A stretch of DNA of 64,000 bases from Pedobacter yulinensis (GCF_003029735.1 NZ_KZ686268.1:1165769-1229768); one strand, 5' to 3'. Shown: positions 1-8,163, numbered from the stretch's first letter. Program-made: numbers and translations. Notes: generated by a model not told the origin, from the sequence alone.

Positions 1-51
1 TCCGGATTCCCGAAGCGCTTGTGCCCTATACCGGTTTTAATTTAATCAACT
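1..51 (+). CDS. serS: C-terminal end of seryl-tRNA synthetase (partial)
   Basis: Only the last 16 codons are in the window. Read in frame from base 3 they end IPEALVPYTGFNLIN before a TAA at 49-51. This resembles the conserved extreme C-terminus of bacterial SerRS, which ends in a (I/V)PE(A/V)L.PY motif and a short hydrophobic tail. SerRS charges tRNA-Ser in the cytoplasm. A strong hairpin terminator follows 22 bases later, as expected for the end of a transcription unit. The identification rests on one short motif, so it is probable rather than certain. Confidence 0.6.
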
Positions 52-72
52 AACATCTGAATATAAGGAGAT

Positions 73-112
73 AAAAAAAGCTTCCGCGGCTGTGCTGCGG
101 AAGCTTTTTTGT
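73..112 (+). terminator. Rho-independent terminator after serS
   Basis: A 10-bp perfect stem (78-87 with 97-106, AAGCTTCCGC / GCGGAAGCTT) with a 9-base loop is flanked by A-runs on the left and T-runs on the right. It can therefore stop transcription from serS on the plus strand and from the small gene at 156-470 on the minus strand. Confidence 0.85.
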
Positions 113-155
113 GTAGGCCAGATGCAAGCATCTGTGGTGTGTTGAAGGCAGTATA

Positions 156-470
156 TTACAGGATCAGGATGAGCAGAAGAATGATAATGATGATGGCTCC
201 TACCGAAAGGTAAACGCCGCCTGACATTGCCCGCGCCTGATTTTTCATTTCTTTTAATTCTTTACGCAGGGCTTTGCGGTCCTCTTTAGAAAGGTTTGAT
301 TTGTCCATTGACCGGATCTCTTCGACGCGATCAGTGATCTTTTTCAATTGAGCGCGCTGTTCAGCCGATAGCTCGGAAGGGTTTTTTGCTTTTTTGTCTG
401 CAGCCGAAACGGTATTTGCCGACAGTCCCAATGAAAAGAAAAGGACGAGTGTGTAGATGAGTTTTTTCAT
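156..470 (-). CDS. Small secreted/membrane protein with coiled coil and C-terminal anchor
   Basis: A 104-residue protein. Residues 1-23 form a signal peptide ending in VSAA. Residues 25-80 are highly charged (Lys/Glu/Arg/Asp heptads) and look like an alpha-helical coiled coil. Residues 87-104 are an almost pure Ile/Leu membrane segment at the extreme C-terminus. It probably sits in the inner membrane with the coiled coil in the periplasm. Proteins of this shape are common in Sphingobacteriaceae and often get poor names from coiled-coil similarity. The gene has its own terminator downstream and no operon partner. Function is unknown. Confidence 0.75.
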   Translation of the reverse strand: MKKLIYTLVLFFSLGLSANTVSAADKKAKNPSELSAEQRAQLKKITDRVEEIRSMDKSNLSKEDRKALRKELKEMKNQARAMSGGVYLSVGAIIIIILLLILIL

Positions 471-497
471 GTATTGAGGATTAAGTGTCTGATTCAG

Positions 498-543
498 CTA
501 AACAAAAAACCTACCAAGCTGTTCTGGTAGGTTTTTTGTTTAG
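498..543 (-). terminator. Long bidirectional hairpin terminator
   Basis: A perfect 19-bp stem (498-516 with 525-543) with an 8-base loop contains the A and T tracts inside the stem. It lies between two minus-strand genes and most likely ends the SIMPL-domain transcript coming from 1332. Confidence 0.8.
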
Positions 544-633
544 TTCGTCGATTTTGCAATCGATTGATTAACAGATTTTTGCGATCAATCGCAGATTTGA
601 AGTTCTGCGCAGATTGTCCAGCACACTATACAA

Positions 634-1332
634 CTACCTGATCTCGAAGACGACGTTGATGTTATAACTAAGCTTTATCTTTTTGAAATCGAGTTCGGGG
701 GCAGACGCGGCGTCGGCCATTTCGGCTTTGGCCATGGCGTAATTTCTGAACACCGGCTGGTTGATGTTGTCGTTACCGAGGTCCTGGATGTCAATAGCCG
801 ATCCGAGCTTGCTGCCGAGTGCTTCTACCATATAGGTCGCTTTTTCTTTGGCATCCATGAGCGCCTTGATCTTCATTTCTCTTCTTAACTCTTTAAGTTT
901 CGAGTAGTCATAGCCATCAATGTTTGTGTTGCTGATGCCCTTCGGATCTATGGCGCCAATAATTGCGTTAAACTTATTCAGGTCGCTTACTTTTAGCCGG
1001 TATTGTTTGCTGGCCAGGAAATCCGGGTTCTTCTTTTTTTCGGTTGCATAATTGTAGCTGGCCAGGTTGTTAACGGTAAGGTTCTCTTTTGGAATGCCCG
1101 CTTTCTGAACCGCTGTATAAAGCTGGTTTTCGAGCCTGGTGATGTCTATTTTTCTTTTACTGTTGTTATTTTCAAGATACTCCTTAAGCGAAATGTTCAC
1201 ATAAATGATGTCTGGTGTAACCTCGATTTCAGAATTGCCGGTAACCGTGATCTTTTTGCGCAGGTCTGCCTGCTGAGCCATGGCACTGATACTAACAAGT
1301 GTGGCAAGGGCGAAGGTGATGAACTTTTTCAT
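634..1332 (-). CDS. SIMPL domain (DUF541) periplasmic protein
   Basis: A 232-residue protein. I start it at the ATG at 1332 because a standard signal peptide ending in SAMAQ begins there; the reading frame is open for 23 more codons upstream, but those look non-coding. The mature part begins with the family hallmark ITVTGNSEIEVTPD, and the whole length fits the SIMPL/DUF541 fold, which forms ring-like oligomers in the periplasm or outer membrane. The biochemical role of bacterial SIMPL proteins is not settled. The gene is monocistronic, with a hairpin terminator at 498-543 and a perfect 8-bp dyad about 40 bases upstream of the start. Confidence 0.85.
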   Translation of the reverse strand: MKKFITFALATLVSISAMAQQADLRKKITVTGNSEIEVTPDIIYVNISLKEYLENNNSKRKIDITRLENQLYTAVQKAGIPKENLTVNNLASYNYATEKKKNPDFLASKQYRLKVSDLNKFNAIIGAIDPKGISNTNIDGYDYSKLKELRREMKIKALMDAKEKATYMVEALGSKLGSAIDIQDLGNDNINQPVFRNYAMAKAEMADAASAPELDFKKIKLSYNINVVFEIR

Positions 1333-1369
1333 GATGTTATATTTAATTGTGTGTTTACTATAGTTTGCC

Positions 1370-1391
1370 GGTATGATGAAAATATCATACC
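1370..1391 (-). promoter_or_regulatory. Perfect 8-bp dyad upstream of the SIMPL gene
   Basis: GGTATGAT, six bases, ATCATACC. The arms are perfect inverted repeats, centred about 48 bases upstream of the SIMPL start codon, a typical place for a dimeric regulator. No regulator gene is adjacent. It could also be a chance hairpin. Confidence 0.35.
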
Positions 1392-1736
1392 AATTCCACA
1401 AGGATGTCCTGAACTTTTACGAAAAAAAGTCAGCGGCTCGCGAAACGTAATGAGCATCAGTTTTGCTACAGTTGTCTGATCTTAAATTGCCAAAATCTGA
1501 TTAGTGCCTCGGTGTCACGGGTTTATGGATGGGGGTGCGGGGATTGAAAGAGTATGCCCGCTTTTCATACAAAATCAGCGCGCGGGAGAGAAGGGGCTGA
1601 GGAAAAGCAACCGTGTTCACTGAATGAGTCGTTCCCGATCAGGCAATCTAACCGGATCATCTTCGGATAGGCCAAGAGCGAAGAACATCGCGTGCAGCCG
1701 CCGGCCAAATTGACCCCGGGAAGGGTTCGGTAGGGC

Positions 1737-1767
1737 AAAAAAAAAGCTCCGGCTGGTTGCCGGAGCT
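1737..1767 (-). terminator. Terminator of the ileS-dksA-lspA operon
   Basis: Stem AGCTCCGGC (1745-1753) pairs with GCCGGAGCT (1759-1767) over a 5-base loop. It is followed on the minus strand by a run of nine T. It lies 18 bases past the lspA stop codon. Confidence 0.85.
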
Positions 1768-1784
1768 CATTTTATGGAGGGTTA

Positions 1785-2387
1785 TTAATCTTCTACAACT
1801 TCGTTATTGATGCTAATCTCATCTTTTTGATCTTCTTTGAAGTATTTTTTCTGAAAGATCAGGATGAGGATCACGCCGACTGAAATGGCTGCGTCTGCCA
1901 GGTTAAAAACCGGCCTGAAGAAGATGAAATCTTCGCCACCCCAGATAGGCACCCAGGCAGGGAACGTTCCCTGGATAATGGGAAAATAAAACATATCGAC
2001 TACACGGCCATGAAGTAAGGTCGCATAGCCGTAAATTTTACCGTAAAAGACAGAGTCGATGATGTTGCCCAGGGCTCCTGAAAAAATGAGTGCGACATTG
2101 AGAATTAATCCACGATGATATTTGTGTCTGATCAGGTAGTGCAGTCCGTAGCCGATACCTGCTACGGCAACAATCCTGAACAGAGATAATGCAAGTTTGC
2201 CGAACTCCCCGCCAAATTCCATACCGAAGGCCATCCCGTTATTTTCTGTAAAATGAAGGATGAACCAGTTTCCAAGTATTTTGTGTTCCTGCCCATAAAA
2301 CATGGTGGTTTTAACCCATGTTTTTATGGCCTGATCAGCGATCAGAACCAGCAGAATAAGAATCAGGGGTTTCGTATATCCTTTCAT
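1785..2387 (-). CDS. lspA: Lipoprotein signal peptidase (signal peptidase II)
   Basis: A 200-residue inner-membrane aspartyl protease that cleaves the signal peptide of diacylglyceryl-prolipoproteins just before the lipidated Cys. Four hydrophobic segments are visible. The family motifs are present: ENNGMAFG (48-55), GALGNIID (104-111), VVDMFYF with catalytic D131, and FNLADAAI with catalytic D165. Length is slightly above the usual 160-170 because of an acidic C-terminal tail and an insertion near residues 140-155. The ATG overlaps the stop of the DksA-like gene (TAATG), indicating translational coupling in the operon ileS-dksA-lspA. Its substrates include the many lipoproteins in this window. 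Confidence 0.95.
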   Translation of the reverse strand: MKGYTKPLILILLVLIADQAIKTWVKTTMFYGQEHKILGNWFILHFTENNGMAFGMEFGGEFGKLALSLFRIVAVAGIGYGLHYLIRHKYHRGLILNVALIFSGALGNIIDSVFYGKIYGYATLLHGRVVDMFYFPIIQGTFPAWVPIWGGEDFIFFRPVFNLADAAISVGVILILIFQKKYFKEDQKDEISINNEVVED

Positions 2388-2770
2388 TAAGATTGTTTCA
2401 ATTTGGCTTCCATGCTTAGTGTAGCGTGCGGTACCGCGCGCAGGCGCTCTTTCTGGATCAGTTTACCGGTTTCCCTGCAAATACCATACGTTTTGTTTTC
2501 AATGCGAACAAGGGCATTCTCAAGGTTGTCAATGAACTTTTTCTGTCTGGCCGCGAGCTGATTAATCTGCTCTTTTTCCATGGTCGCCGAGCCGTCTTCA
2601 AGGGTCTTGTAAGTTCCGGAGGTATCTTCGGTGCCGTTGGCATTGGGATTACTGAGCGATGAGGTGAGCTCGTTAAATTCTTCTTTGGCTATGCGCAGTT
2701 TCTCCAGAATGAGTTCTTTAAACTCCTGAAGCTCCGCATCAGAATAACGGGTCTTTGTGCTATTTTCCAT
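2387..2770 (-). CDS. TraR/DksA family protein with degenerate zinc finger
   Basis: A 127-residue protein. The N-terminal half is a helical, charged hairpin (residues 10-90), and the C-terminal part carries the DksA zinc-finger signature in degenerate form: YGICRETGKLIQKERL followed by AVPHAT. Only one of the four zinc-ligand cysteines remains. DksA proteins insert a coiled coil into the RNA polymerase secondary channel; short homologues with decayed fingers are typical of Bacteroidota and sit next to lspA. The gene lies 4 bases after ileS and overlaps lspA by one base. Whether it binds RNA polymerase or ppGpp-bound polymerase cannot be told from sequence. Confidence 0.85.
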   Translation of the reverse strand: MENSTKTRYSDAELQEFKELILEKLRIAKEEFNELTSSLSNPNANGTEDTSGTYKTLEDGSATMEKEQINQLAARQKKFIDNLENALVRIENKTYGICRETGKLIQKERLRAVPHATLSMEAKLKQS

Positions 2771-2774
2771 GTTT

Positions 2775-5700
2775 TTATTTTTTTATAATCAAAATTTGAA
2801 GTTCAACATCTTCGATTATGATTTTGTTTCCACTATTTAAACCGTTAGTTAATTCTAAACTTTCTGCCAGTACTTCTTCGCAGATATAAGCGCGGTTGTT
2901 TTCGACAGCCTGCCTGATGCGTACATCCTCCTGCAACTGAACTTCAATTTTATCTGTTACTTCGAACCCTTGTTCTTTCCGCAGGTTCTGGATCCTGTTA
3001 ACAAGTTCACGCGAAAGACCTTCCTGTCTAAGGGCGTCGGTAAGCGTGATGTCAAGTGCTACCGTCAAACTACCCAGGTTGGTCACCTGCCATCCCGGGA
3101 TGTCTTCGGCGATGATCTCTACATCTTCGATGGATACGGTATAAGCGGTACCAGGAACCTGCATCTCCCCGGCTTGTTCAAACCTGGTCAGATCTTCCTG
3201 GCTCAATTCCGTAATGGCCGCTGCAACTGACTTCATATCTTTGCCAACTTTTGGCCCCAGCGCTTTAAAGTTCGGTTTCACTTTCTTTTTAACAAAGCCT
3301 GCTGTGTCGGTAATGTATTCAATGTCTTTGACATTGGTTTCAGAAAGGATCAATTCTTTGACCAGTTCTATTTTGCTTTGAAAATCTGCGTCAAGCACTG
3401 GGATGAGGATCTTCGCCAACGGCTGGCGAACATTGATACCTGTTTTCTTACGCAGCGACAGAACCATTGACGATACCTGCTGGGCCAGTTCCATGCGCTC
3501 GTTCAGTGCCCGGTCTATCAGAGTCGGGTCGGCATCTTTCCACAAACTCAGGTGAACAGAGGCTTCTGCCGATTTTTTTACATCGAGGTTTTTGTAAAGC
3601 CAGTCTGCAAAAAATGGTGCGACAGGCGACATCAGCTGGGCAATAGTTTCAAGACAGGTGAAAAGCGTTTCGTAAGCGGCTTTTTTATCGCTGGTCATCT
3701 CACCTTTCCAGAAACGCCGGCGCGAAAGGCGTACGTACCAGTTGCTCAGGTGTTCATCGACAAAGTTTTGAATGGCCCGCGCTGCCCGCGTAGGCTCGTA
3801 TGCCGCATAACTGTCATCTACTTCTGTAACCAGGGTTTGCAGCAGGGATAGGATCCAGCGGTCAAGTTCTGTGCGTGATGCAACCGGGGTTTGCTGGTCG
3901 CGGTCTATCTCAAATTTATCAATGTTCGCATAGAGCGCAAAAAACGCGTAGGTATTATACAACGTTCCGAAGAACTTGCGACGCACTTCGTCCAGTCCTT
4001 CTGTATTGAACTTCAGGTTATCCCAGGGCGAAGCATTGCTGATCATGTACCAGCGGGTTGCATCTGCACTGTAGGTCTCAATGGTACTGAACGGATCAAC
4101 CGCATTCCCAAGGCGCTTGGACATTTTGTTGCCGTTTTTATCGAGCACCAGTCCGTTAGATACCACATTTTTAAACGCAATTCCCGGATTGTTAAGGCGT
4201 TCGTTGATGGCCATGATCTCGTCGCTCGATTCGCTTAACATCACCGCAATGGCATGCAGGGTGAAAAACCAACCTCTTGTCTGGTCCACGCCTTCGGCAA
4301 TGAAATCTGCCGGATAGGCGTTTTCAAACAGGTCTTTGTTTTCGAAAGGAAAGTGCCATTGCGCATAGGGCATAGCGCCGCTGTCAAACCAGACATCAAT
4401 CAGGTCGGCCTCGCGTGTCATTCGCTTGCCTGAATCAGAAACCAGGATGACATCGTCCACGTACGGGCGGTGCATATCTTTCAGCGTGAAACCGGCGGGC
4501 ATCAGGCCAGCTTCAATGGATTTCTGGATTTCGGCTTGCAGTTCTTCAATCGAGCCAATGCACTTTTCTTCGGTCCCATCTTCGCTGCGCCAGATAGGAA
4601 GGGGCGTACCCCAATAACGTGAACGGGAGAGGTTCCAGTCGACCAGGTTTTCCAACCAGTTCCCGAAACGGCCTGTGCCGGTCGCCTCCGGCTTCCAGTT
4701 GATCGACTTGTTCAGCGCAGCCATTTTCTCTTTCAAGGCAGTGGTCCTGATAAACCAGCTGTCAAGCGGATAATAGAGAATCGGCTTGTCTGTACGCCAG
4801 CAATGCGGATAGCTGTGCTCGTATTTTTTTACATCAAAAGCCTTGTTGTCTTCTTTAAGTTTGATGGCGATCAGAACGTCGGTCGGTTTGAAATCGGCCG
4901 CATTGCGTTCTTCATCGCTATAGTATTCTTCTTTCACATACCGGCCCGCGAAGTCGGTAACCTGCGGCAGAAATTTTCCTTGCTTATCAACCAGGGGAAG
5001 TTCATTTCCCTTTTCGTCTGTAACCAGGACCGAAGGCACACCGTTTTCCCGAGCAACGCGGAAGTCGTCTGCGCCATAGATCGAAGCGGTGTGAACGATA
5101 CCGGTACCATCTTCTGTAGTCACAAAATCGCCGGCTATAACGCGGAATGCATTTTTCTCCAGGTCTTCATTCGTTACGTAGGGCATAAGCTGATGATAAC
5201 GCAGGCCGACGAGCTGCGATCCCTCAAACTCGGCTTTTATGGACCAGGGAATCAATTTGTCGCCGCCCTTGTAATCATCGAAAGAAAGGTCTTTCGCTTC
5301 ATTTTTGAAGTATTTTGATACCAGGTCTTTCGCCATGACAACGCTGACAGGCAAATACGTATACGGATTAAACGTGCGGATCTTTACGTAGGTGATTTTA
5401 TTGCCAACAGCCAGTGCACAGTTTGATGGAAGTGTCCACGGGGTGGTTGTCCAGGCAATGATCGCCGTTTCCTCGCTGTCGTCTTCAAAAAGAACCGGCA
5501 GCAGCGGATGCTCCTGCTCTCTTTTCAGCTTGAACTCGGCAGTGATCGACGTGTCCTTCAGCATTTTGTACGTTCCGGGCTGATTAAGCTCATGCGAACT
5601 CAGCCCCGTTCCTGCAGCCGGCGAATAAGGCTGAACAGTGTATCCTTTATAAAGTAAACCCTTGTTGTACAATTGTTTGAGGATCCACCAGAGGGTTTCT

Positions 5701-6164
5701 ATGTACTCATTGTGATAAGTTACATAGGGATTTTCAAGGTCGACCCAATAGCCCATTTTTTCAGTCAGGTCGTTCCACACATCCGTGTAGCGCATGACCT
5801 CTTCTTTACAGGCGGCGTTGTATTCCTCAACAGTGATTTTTTTGCCGATATCTTCTTTTGTGATGCCCAGTTTTTTCTCAACGGCCAGTTCAATAGGCAG
5901 GCCATGGGTGTCCCATCCGCCTTTGCGTTTAACCTGGAAACCCTTAAGCGTCTTGTACCGGCAAAAGATGTCTTTGATGGCCCGGGCCATAACGTGATGA
6001 ATGCCGGGCATTCCGTTTGCAGAGGGGGGACCCTCATAAAACGTGAAGGGGTTGGACTGGGAACGGCTGCTGATGCTTTTTTCAAAGATATTTTCAGATT
6101 TCCAGAACTCCAGTATTTCCTCTCCTATTTTGGCAAGCTCAAGTTGTTTAAATTCCCTATACAT
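2775..6164 (-). CDS. ileS: Isoleucyl-tRNA synthetase, IleRS2 type with GxHH signature
   Basis: A 1129-residue cytoplasmic class Ia synthetase that charges tRNA-Ile. I use the ATG at 6164; the open frame also allows a TTG at 6182, but a TAnnTTTG-type -7 element at 6195-6202 leaves little leader for that start. Landmarks are the FYEGPPSANG lead-in, the class I signature at residues 54-57, the CP1 editing domain with WTTTPWTLPSN near 240 and a GTGIVHTA motif near 355, KMSKR at 680-684 (4113-4127), and the WYVRLSRRRFW anticodon-domain motif. Length and the latter motif fit the eukaryote-like IleRS2 clade. Instead of HxGH the signature reads Gly-Ile-His-His (5994-6005), the swapped form known from mupirocin-hyper-resistant IleRS2. 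It heads the ileS-dksA-lspA operon. Confidence 0.97.
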   Translation of the reverse strand: MYREFKQLELAKIGEEILEFWKSENIFEKSISSRSQSNPFTFYEGPPSANGMPGIHHVMARAIKDIFCRYKTLKGFQVKRKGGWDTHGLPIELAVEKKLGITKEDIGKKITVEEYNAACKEEVMRYTDVWNDLTEKMGYWVDLENPYVTYHNEYIETLWWILKQLYNKGLLYKGYTVQPYSPAAGTGLSSHELNQPGTYKMLKDTSITAEFKLKREQEHPLLPVLFEDDSEETAIIAWTTTPWTLPSNCALAVGNKITYVKIRTFNPYTYLPVSVVMAKDLVSKYFKNEAKDLSFDDYKGGDKLIPWSIKAEFEGSQLVGLRYHQLMPYVTNEDLEKNAFRVIAGDFVTTEDGTGIVHTASIYGADDFRVARENGVPSVLVTDEKGNELPLVDKQGKFLPQVTDFAGRYVKEEYYSDEERNAADFKPTDVLIAIKLKEDNKAFDVKKYEHSYPHCWRTDKPILYYPLDSWFIRTTALKEKMAALNKSINWKPEATGTGRFGNWLENLVDWNLSRSRYWGTPLPIWRSEDGTEEKCIGSIEELQAEIQKSIEAGLMPAGFTLKDMHRPYVDDVILVSDSGKRMTREADLIDVWFDSGAMPYAQWHFPFENKDLFENAYPADFIAEGVDQTRGWFFTLHAIAVMLSESSDEIMAINERLNNPGIAFKNVVSNGLVLDKNGNKMSKRLGNAVDPFSTIETYSADATRWYMISNASPWDNLKFNTEGLDEVRRKFFGTLYNTYAFFALYANIDKFEIDRDQQTPVASRTELDRWILSLLQTLVTEVDDSYAAYEPTRAARAIQNFVDEHLSNWYVRLSRRRFWKGEMTSDKKAAYETLFTCLETIAQLMSPVAPFFADWLYKNLDVKKSAEASVHLSLWKDADPTLIDRALNERMELAQQVSSMVLSLRKKTGINVRQPLAKILIPVLDADFQSKIELVKELILSETNVKDIEYITDTAGFVKKKVKPNFKALGPKVGKDMKSVAAAITELSQEDLTRFEQAGEMQVPGTAYTVSIEDVEIIAEDIPGWQVTNLGSLTVALDITLTDALRQEGLSRELVNRIQNLRKEQGFEVTDKIEVQLQEDVRIRQAVENNRAYICEEVLAESLELTNGLNSGNKIIIEDVELQILIIKK

Positions 6165-6245
6165 CAGTGCAGTATCGTTCAAAAATTAAGGTTGCAAAGT
6201 TAAGATTAATGATTGATAAATGGTAGTTTTGGGCTGAATTAGTTT

Positions 6246-6437
6246 ATGAAAAATCAATTCCGGAATGGCCTTGTCTGTATGATAACGGCGTTGTTGCTGA
6301 TTCCTGCCGCGGCCTTGCTGAGGGCGAGTGATTCTTTTGCACTGGCGGGACGGATTTTGTTTGGTTTCGGCATGGTTTTAGAAGTTGTTGGCCTGGCGCT
6401 GGTGCTCTTTTCTTTATTCGGCGACAAAAAATCTTAA
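6246..6437 (+). CDS. Small two-helix membrane protein
   Basis: 63 residues with two hydrophobic helices (about 8-26 and 34-57) joined by a short loop, a positively charged start (MKNQFRNG) and a GDKKS tail. I do not recognise a family. It lies 11 bases upstream of another small two-helix membrane protein on the same strand, so the two are probably one transcript. It diverges from ileS with about 80 bases between starts. Confidence 0.6.
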   Translation: MKNQFRNGLVCMITALLLIPAAALLRASDSFALAGRILFGFGMVLEVVGLALVLFSLFGDKKS

Positions 6438-6448
6438 AATTAATTGCG

Positions 6449-6742
6449 ATGAAGGTTGTAAAGGTAAAACGGTCTGGTGTTGCGGCAGTGATGGGGATCG
6501 TACTGGCGGTGGCAGGCACGGTAATGAGTTCATACAAAATTACGGGCAGTGTGTATGTGCTGCAGTTGGCAGGCGTGCTCATGATCCTTGCAGCTCTACT
6601 CTTTTTATATCCTATTTTAATTGCCAGGAAAGACCGGGAAGGAAACGTCCGGGTTATTACCGATGTGAAAGGTTTACATCATGCCGAAGCGCCGAGACCC
6701 GCGGCCGAAGAAGAAAAAAATCCTGCTCCTTCAAAAAGCTGA
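6449..6742 (+). CDS. Small membrane protein with cytoplasmic tail
   Basis: 97 residues. Hydrophobic helices at about 10-27 and 35-57, then a hydrophilic tail rich in Ala, Pro, Glu and Lys. No family recognised. It follows the 63-residue membrane protein by 11 bases. Its last 64 bases overlap, on the opposite strand, the end of the RAYT transposase gene, which suggests that the transposase arrived beside or partly over this gene's 3-prime end. Confidence 0.6.
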   Translation: MKVVKVKRSGVAAVMGIVLAVAGTVMSSYKITGSVYVLQLAGVLMILAALLFLYPILIARKDREGNVRVITDVKGLHHAEAPRPAAEEEKNPAPSKS

Positions 6743-7233
6743 TTGTACAGGTAAGACTCATGTTGTGATGAATGTTTGCGCCATGCCTCGAACTGGTTGA
6801 ATGAAGAATACCGCCATTCGCCCGGGGTTTGGCAAAATCCGCTTCTTACCGGATTTTCATGAATGTAGTCGATCAGCGTATTCAGGTACACATCGTTTTT
6901 CACTGCTCTTCTGCGTGTCCTGTTGATGAACAGCGCACCCCTGCGTTCAAACATTCTATTATAGGCTTTCGTGTAGCCGTTTAACAGGTTGCTCAAGGGC
7001 CGCATGAGTTTGTGGTGTACAGCATTATCCTGCAAGTGAAACCTGACGAGAAAATGGAAATGGTTAGGCATCAGGCAGTAACAAAAAGTATGAGCAACGG
7101 GATCAATGTACTCGTGGTACCGTTCCAGGAAGTAGCGGTAGTTTTCAGCACACCTGAACAGGTTTTCAAAGCCAACGGCATGGCCGAAAATGTGGAAGAA
7201 GCGCCCTTCTTCAAAAGAATCAAAATATTTCAT
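6679..7233 (-). CDS. REP-associated tyrosine transposase (RAYT, IS200/Y1 family)
   Basis: 184 residues of the Y1_Tnp fold. The HUH metal motif is seen as MPNHFHFLV (His-Phe-His); the likely catalytic tyrosine lies in the helix NGYTKAYNRMFE. The tail IDYIHENPVRSGF...WRYSSF is characteristic of RAYTs. These single-copy domesticated transposases nick and mobilise REP-type hairpins rather than themselves. No IS ends are visible around it, but a perfect 39-base palindrome lies 112 bases upstream. The last 21 codons, rich in Ser/Ala/Gly, overlap the small membrane gene on the other strand and may not be original family sequence. Confidence 0.9.
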   Translation of the reverse strand: MKYFDSFEEGRFFHIFGHAVGFENLFRCAENYRYFLERYHEYIDPVAHTFCYCLMPNHFHFLVRFHLQDNAVHHKLMRPLSNLLNGYTKAYNRMFERRGALFINRTRRRAVKNDVYLNTLIDYIHENPVRSGFCQTPGEWRYSSFNQFEAWRKHSSQHESYLYNQLFEGAGFFSSSAAGLGASA

Positions 7234-7344
7234 AACCAGGGGATGTATTGTAAATGTAAATATTTTGTTTTATAGTTAAAATTATTTGCTGTAAAAATTG
7301 GATATGATTCGAAAAATTTCTTTTTTTTATAATTACATCCTTCT

Positions 7345-7383
7345 CCAACACCTTCTAGGTTTTTAAAACCTAGAAGGTGTTGG
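7345..7383. repeat. 39-base REP-like palindrome next to the RAYT gene
   Basis: Arms of 19 bases (7345-7363 and 7365-7383) are perfect inverted repeats about a single central T. The arms contain ACCTTCTAGG / CCTAGAAGGT and an A/T-rich centre. No T-tract follows on either strand, so it is not a typical terminator. Position next to a RAYT gene and shape fit a REP-type substrate. The right end reads TTG, which can serve as the -33 element for recO. Confidence 0.7.
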
Positions 7384-7406
7384 GAGCGGCTAATTCCCTA
7401 CCTTTG
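7380..7406 (+). promoter_or_regulatory. Possible recO promoter overlapping the palindrome
   Basis: TTG at 7380-7382 and TAccTTTG at 7399-7406, spaced 16 bases, slightly short for the Bacteroidota optimum of about 19. The -7 element is good and sits 16 bases before the recO ATG. The -33 element lies inside the palindrome. Confidence 0.4.
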
Positions 7407-7421
7407 CGTAAAAGCCGGCCA

Positions 7422-8147
7422 ATGTTGCACAAACTGAAAGGGATCGTACTGAAAACTACCGATTACTCGGAAAGCAGTGTGGTGGTGCAAATTTTTACCG
7501 ACCTTTTCGGTACCCAGTCTTATCTCATTAACGGTGTCAAAAAGCCCAGGGCAAAGATTAGCCTCAACATGCTGCAGCCTTTACACCTGCTTGATCTGGT
7601 TGCTTATCACAAAGCATCAAACCAGGTACAGCGTGTCGCCGAGCTCAGGACTTCGCCGGTTTTTACCAGCATTCCCTACGATCTGGTGAAACGGACCATT
7701 GTCATTTTCCTGAACGAGGTGCTGTACAAAAGCATCCGCGGGCAGGATGCCGACCAGAATCTTTTTGACTTTATTCACCATGCCTTGTGCTGGCTGGATG
7801 GTTCAGGCGGTCAGGACCAGAATTTTCACTTGTCGTTCCTGCTCAAATTAACCGGTTTCCTGGGTTTCGGGCCGGGCGGCACGGGCCGGGGCGACCACTT
7901 GTACTTCGATCTGCAGGAAGGAGCGTTTGGATCTGCCCTGCCTTCGCACCCATATTTTTTGGATGAAGAAGACGCCGATCTGTTTTTAAAACTCTTCCGC
8001 GCGAAATTTGATTCACTTCATGAATTGTCGATCTCTACTACGAGAAGGCGAGCGATACTTGGCAAAATATTGATCTACTACCAGTTACATGTAGCCGCTT
8101 TTGGTGAAGTGAAATCGCACAAAATTCTCGAGGAAATACTTTCCTGA
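7422..8147 (+). CDS. recO: DNA repair protein RecO
   Basis: 241 residues. RecO works with RecR and RecF to load RecA on gapped single-stranded DNA and anneals strands. The N-terminal OB-fold begins MLHKLKGIVLKTTDYSESS, followed by FGTQSYLINGVKKPR; the C-terminal part is helical. The second domain lacks the four-Cys zinc site of some RecO proteins, as is common in Bacteroidota. I choose the ATG at 7422 because the family motif begins there; an in-frame ATG at 7377 lies before the -7 element. The gene is alone, followed by a tRNA-Val gene. Confidence 0.93.
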   Translation: MLHKLKGIVLKTTDYSESSVVVQIFTDLFGTQSYLINGVKKPRAKISLNMLQPLHLLDLVAYHKASNQVQRVAELRTSPVFTSIPYDLVKRTIVIFLNEVLYKSIRGQDADQNLFDFIHHALCWLDGSGGQDQNFHLSFLLKLTGFLGFGPGGTGRGDHLYFDLQEGAFGSALPSHPYFLDEEDADLFLKLFRAKFDSLHELSISTTRRRAILGKILIYYQLHVAAFGEVKSHKILEEILS

Positions 8148-8163
8148 AAAATTTTAAAAAATA

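Larger units (their letters stand above)
1333..1784. other. Gene-free stretch
   Basis: About 450 bases with no credible gene on either strand. It holds the dyad at 1370-1391 upstream of the SIMPL gene and the lspA terminator at 1737-1767. I see nothing recognisable in 1400-1735. Confidence 0.7.

Noticed and set aside
1003..1479. 158-codon plus-strand frame over the SIMPL gene
   Set aside because: Opposite strand of a gene with clear signal peptide and family motifs; composition is not protein-like and no start context.
4803..5318. 171-codon plus-strand frame inside ileS
   Set aside because: Shadow of ileS in another frame; no domain or signal.
6385..6768. 127-codon frame across the two small membrane proteins
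   Set aside because: Third-frame shadow; the two small frames have clear membrane helices and good spacing.
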